Shown here piece by piece: positions 61,898 through 64,000 of a stretch of DNA of 64,000 bases. Each line of letters opens with the position of its first letter. Within the stretch, counting starts at the first letter, position 1. Source of the stretch: Saccharothrix carnea (GTDB lineage: Bacteria; Actinomycetota; Actinomycetes; Mycobacteriales; Pseudonocardiaceae); NCBI RefSeq assembly GCF_003014735.1, contig NZ_PYAX01000018.1, positions 81,748 through 145,747 of the forward strand, written 5' to 3'. The notes under the pieces were generated by a model that worked only from the letters and a program-made list of their open reading frames with translations, was not told the DNA's origin and searched no databases. The position numbers were made by a program, and so were the translations under genes.

Positions 61898-61927
61898 GAC
61901 GACCTCCACGCGCGCGGGGGCGCTGCC

Positions 61928-62006
61928 GTAGCACCCAGGCGCGCGGTGCGATCCGGCTCAACGCTCCCCGGTGGTCGTTCCCACCCTCGGCACGCCAGTC
62001 GCGAAC
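61928..62006 (-). ncRNA. ZTP (pfl) riboswitch upstream of glyA
   Basis: On the minus strand the leader reads CGCGACTGGCG (about 62003-61993), then GGTGGGAACGACCACCGGGGAGCG in two blocks, and finally CGCGCCTGGGTGCT (about 61942-61929). GACUGGCG, the ACCACCGGGGAGCG hairpin side and the CCUGGG pseudoknot element are the conserved ZTP/pfl signatures. The RNA senses ZMP/ZTP (AICAR phosphates), which build up when 10-formyl-THF is short, and turns on one-carbon genes such as glyA. A -10-like TAGGAT lies just upstream (62019-62014). The control mode (terminator or ribosome-site masking) is not clear: a GC-rich segment 61910-61927 separates it from the start. Confidence 0.88.
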
Positions 62007-62083
62007 ACCCGGAATCCTACCCCAGCCGCTCCGACGCCCTCCCCGTTTTTGGGCGGAACGGACCATTGCCGCAACGGTCGGTC

Positions 62084-62116
62084 ACCCATACTTTGTGGGT
62101 TGGAAAACTTCCAACC
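62084..62116 (+). promoter_or_regulatory. Mutually exclusive leader hairpins
   Basis: ACCCA (62084-62088) can pair with TGGGT (62096-62100), while GGTTGGAA (62098-62105) can pair with TTCCAACC (62109-62116). The two share bases and cannot form together. Further on, CACGTCAG pairs with CTGACGTG around the GAAAGGA ribosome site of the gene at 62163. The leader may therefore be regulated, but no known class is recognised. Confidence 0.45.
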
Positions 62117-62162
62117 GGCCCTGTGCCACGTCAGCACTTCCCCCTGCCCCGAAAGGACTGAC

Positions 62163-63014
62163 GTGCTCGATCGGCGAACGTTCGTGCTGGGAGCCGCCGC
62201 GACCGCGGCCCTCACCAGCGCACTACCGGCCCACGCGGCTGCTGCGGCATCCGCGTCGGGCGCCGCGGACAACCCGCGCCAGGCCGCCGGCGTGTTCCTC
62301 GCGTCCGATGGCACCCCTCTCATGTTGACCGAAGACAACGGCCAGTGGGTCGTCGTCGACGAAGGCGGTTCGGTGCGCATCACCGAGGGCCTCGCCGGCG
62401 CGGACCTGGTCGACGTCACCACCCACGGGTCCACGTTCCACGCCGTGGGCGCGCTCAAGGGCGACCCGATCGCCACGATCTGGGAGTCCACCGACACCGT
62501 CACCTGGCGCGAGGCCCGTCGCCTGCACGGCGTGCGCTCGGAGTTCACCGCGGTCGGCGGCGGCCTGGCGTTCGGCTCCGTGCTCAAGCACGAGCGCGCT
62601 TCGGAGGTCCGCATCGCCGCCCGCCGCACCTCGTCGGGCTGGTCCACCGTGCCGGTCCGCGGCCTGGAGTGGACCGACGACCTGTCCGCCACCGCGGTCG
62701 CCGCGACCGCGGACGGCTGGATCGTGGCGGCCGTCGACATCTCCGGCACGGTCCTGCACACCTCGCGTGACGGCGTCACCTGGACGTCGCGCCCCCGCCT
62801 GGACGGCGTCGCCGTGCGCGGCCTGGCCTCGGTGGACGGCCGCGTGCACTGGGTCGGCAACGAGATGGTCGACGCCACCCCGCTCACCGGCGTGCTCGAC
62901 GCGGACCGGACCCGTCCGGACGTGCCGCGGGACGCCAAGGCCCTGGGTGTCGCGGGCGCCCGTTCCGGCTGGCTCACCGGCGGCCGGCTGATCACCGCGG
63001 AGGCGACCCGATGA
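62163..63014 (+). CDS. Tat-exported protein of unknown function
   Basis: The product is 283 aa from GTG 62163 with GAAAGGA upstream. The leader LDRRTFVLGAAATAALTSALPAHAAA is a twin-arginine type signal. The mature part is a repeat-like beta protein with BNR/sialidase-like turns (IWESTDTVTWREARRLHG; LHTSRDGVTWTSRPRLDG), suggesting a beta-propeller. It is coupled (ATGA) to the M15-like peptidase gene. No catalytic residues were assigned. Confidence 0.8.
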   Translation: MLDRRTFVLGAAATAALTSALPAHAAAAASASGAADNPRQAAGVFLASDGTPLMLTEDNGQWVVVDEGGSVRITEGLAGADLVDVTTHGSTFHAVGALKGDPIATIWESTDTVTWREARRLHGVRSEFTAVGGGLAFGSVLKHERASEVRIAARRTSSGWSTVPVRGLEWTDDLSATAVAATADGWIVAAVDISGTVLHTSRDGVTWTSRPRLDGVAVRGLASVDGRVHWVGNEMVDATPLTGVLDADRTRPDVPRDAKALGVAGARSGWLTGGRLITAEATR

Positions 63015-63670
63015 TCACGTTCCAGCGGATCGACGGCACTCCCGTCTACTACTGGCGCTCCGGCCGCGGCAACACGACGCTGCGCAACTGGCAGGCCACG
63101 CAGGCGTTCTACGACTCCCTGGTGCTGTGGATCAGGGACCTGCGGTCGCTGTCGTCGGGGTACGGCAGCATCACGTACCTGGTGTCGGCGGGGTTCTACG
63201 TGAACAAGCCCGGCGAGCACGGCTCGGGCACCGCGATGGACCTCGACCACGTCCGGTGGAGCGGCGGGCAGGTGTCGTCGCCGCTGGACCGCGATCACGC
63301 GTCGGGCACGCTGGCGGTGCGCCGCCGTTACCTGGCGGTGGACGCGGTGTGCCGTCGTCGGTTCCGGTACGCGTTGGACGGTTGGTACAACGCCGCGCAC
63401 GAAGACCACATCCACTCGGACTTCGGCGGCCTGCCGGTGCGGTGCGTGACGGGGTCGGAGAGCGACACGAAGTTCGTGCAGGCGCTGTGCAACAACTTCA
63501 TGAGCTCCGGTCTGGTGGTCGACGGCATCTGGGGCCCGAAGACGCAGAGCGCGTTCAACACCGCCAAGTCCCGGCTCGGCACCACCGGTGACCCGCACAC
63601 CAGCAGCGCGGCGTGGCAGTCGTTCCTGTCGGCGGCGGCGCGGAGGGGTTTCGCGAACCAGGCGTTCTGA
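63011..63670 (+). CDS. M15-like peptidoglycan peptidase with PG-binding domain
   Basis: The product is 219 aa. The extensin/VanY-like zinc pattern is present: His70 and Asp77 in EHGSGTAMDLDH, and His133/His135 in HEDHIHSD. A PG_binding_1-type module follows (about 150-195, VVDGIWGPKTQSAFN). It lacks a signal peptide of its own but is translationally coupled to a Tat-exported partner, so piggy-back export or cytosolic and lysis-dependent action should be considered. The likely activity is cleavage of peptidoglycan peptides. Confidence 0.85.
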   Translation: MITFQRIDGTPVYYWRSGRGNTTLRNWQATQAFYDSLVLWIRDLRSLSSGYGSITYLVSAGFYVNKPGEHGSGTAMDLDHVRWSGGQVSSPLDRDHASGTLAVRRRYLAVDAVCRRRFRYALDGWYNAAHEDHIHSDFGGLPVRCVTGSESDTKFVQALCNNFMSSGLVVDGIWGPKTQSAFNTAKSRLGTTGDPHTSSAAWQSFLSAAARRGFANQAF

Positions 63671-63689
63671 TATCGCGTGCGCGAATGGC

Positions 63690-63722
63690 AGGCCCGTGAG
63701 TCGATTGTCGACTCACGGGCCT
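63690..63722 (+). terminator. Terminator after the M15-like gene
   Basis: AGGCCCGTGAGTCGA (63690-63704) and TCGACTCACGGGCCT (63708-63722) form a perfect 15-bp stem with a TTG loop, followed by TTC, 20 bp beyond the stop. Confidence 0.88.
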
Positions 63723-63842
63723 TTCGCGCTGCCCGATCGGAAATCCGTAGCCGAGTGACCTCGGCGTTGCCGGATGGTGGACACCGGATAGGCACTCCCG
63801 ACTACATTCGAGGCTTCCCGACCGATGCCAAGGGGTGTCCGG

Positions 63843-64000
63843 ATGAGCACTTCGGAACTCGATTTCGCGGCGGTCCGGCTGACCGAGGACTCCGCCGCCG
63901 CACCCGCCGAGCGGTCGATGGCGGGGTTGCGCGAGGAGCACGGCCGGTTGCGGTCGCGGATCGCGGCCGGGCGGCCCGAGGCCGTGGCGCGGCAGCACAC
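63843..64000 (+). CDS. Acyl-CoA carboxylase carboxyltransferase, 3' end outside window
   Basis: Only about 52 N-terminal residues are visible, from ATG 63843 behind AAGGGG. After a short variable leader, LREEHGRLRSRIAAGRPEAVARQHT matches the beginning of acyl-CoA carboxylase beta subunits (AccD/PccB type), where a RGKLTARERI-like block normally follows. It would transfer carboxyl from biotin to acetyl- or propionyl-CoA. The rest of the gene lies beyond the window, so the subtype is open. Confidence 0.7.
   Translation, partial: MSTSELDFAAVRLTEDSAAAPAERSMAGLREEHGRLRSRIAAGRPEAVARQH

Overview
The window is high-GC (about 70% or more), densely packed actinobacterial chromosome with many GTG/TTG starts, ATGA/GTGA overlaps, rare TTA codons, SARP and ECF regulators and a large secretome. 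Gene content and protein style fit a filamentous member of the Pseudonocardiales (Saccharothrix/Lentzea/Actinosynnema type). This placement is inferred from style, not from a marker gene. No rRNA, tRNA, CRISPR array, transposase or phage gene was recognised.

Left edge (1-6.6 kb): the end of a class II lanthipeptide locus, with a LanM synthetase entering from the left, an ABC exporter and a berberine-bridge-type flavoprotein. A nested long inverted repeat lies between lanM and the exporter. From 6.8 to 10.2 kb there is a large secreted GH3 glycosidase behind a LacI-type operator, followed by a second palindromic repeat cluster. At 10.2-17.3 kb a minus-strand two-component operon faces a plus-strand three-gene unit of class II DAHP synthase, FkbO/Hyg5-type chorismatase and a 538-aa protein of unknown function. 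This looks like a compact shikimate-derived pathway. At 17.4-24.5 kb are an iron-box-controlled DUF1540 protein, a CBM2/Fn3/beta-helix protein, an ECF41-like sigma factor, a GH18 chitinase, a stand-alone LigD-type polymerase domain and an M28 aminopeptidase.

At 24.6-36.3 kb are a VOC/TetR pair, a shortened SARP regulator, a small SH3 secreted protein, a PadR/dienoyl-CoA-reductase/SnoaL unit, an HD hydrolase, a large subtilisin and a DUF6461-like protein with a TTA codon. At 36.3-43.4 kb are a LysR/SDR pair, a secreted EEP nuclease, a PL9-type pectate lyase, a ketosamine kinase and a HAF-repeat protein, also with an early TTA codon. At 43.4-49.4 kb are kdpDE without kdpFABC, a Tat-exported PHP phosphoesterase with a histidine-rich leader, and two small companions. 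At 49.6-56.0 kb is a drug-efflux island with two paralogous 14-TM DHA2 transporters, each with its own regulator and operator. It also holds a cytochrome P450 that has lost its core through an internal deletion.

Right end (56-64 kb): a methyltransferase, a CBM48 mini-protein, a carotenoid oxygenase facing a proline iminopeptidase across an AT-rich operator region, a Clp_N-TIR fusion, glyA under a ZTP (pfl) riboswitch, a Tat-exported protein coupled to an M15-like peptidoglycan peptidase, and the start of an acyl-CoA carboxylase beta subunit. The genes are mostly independent exoenzyme or regulator modules. The clearest multi-gene systems are the lanthipeptide edge, the chorismate unit and the efflux island.
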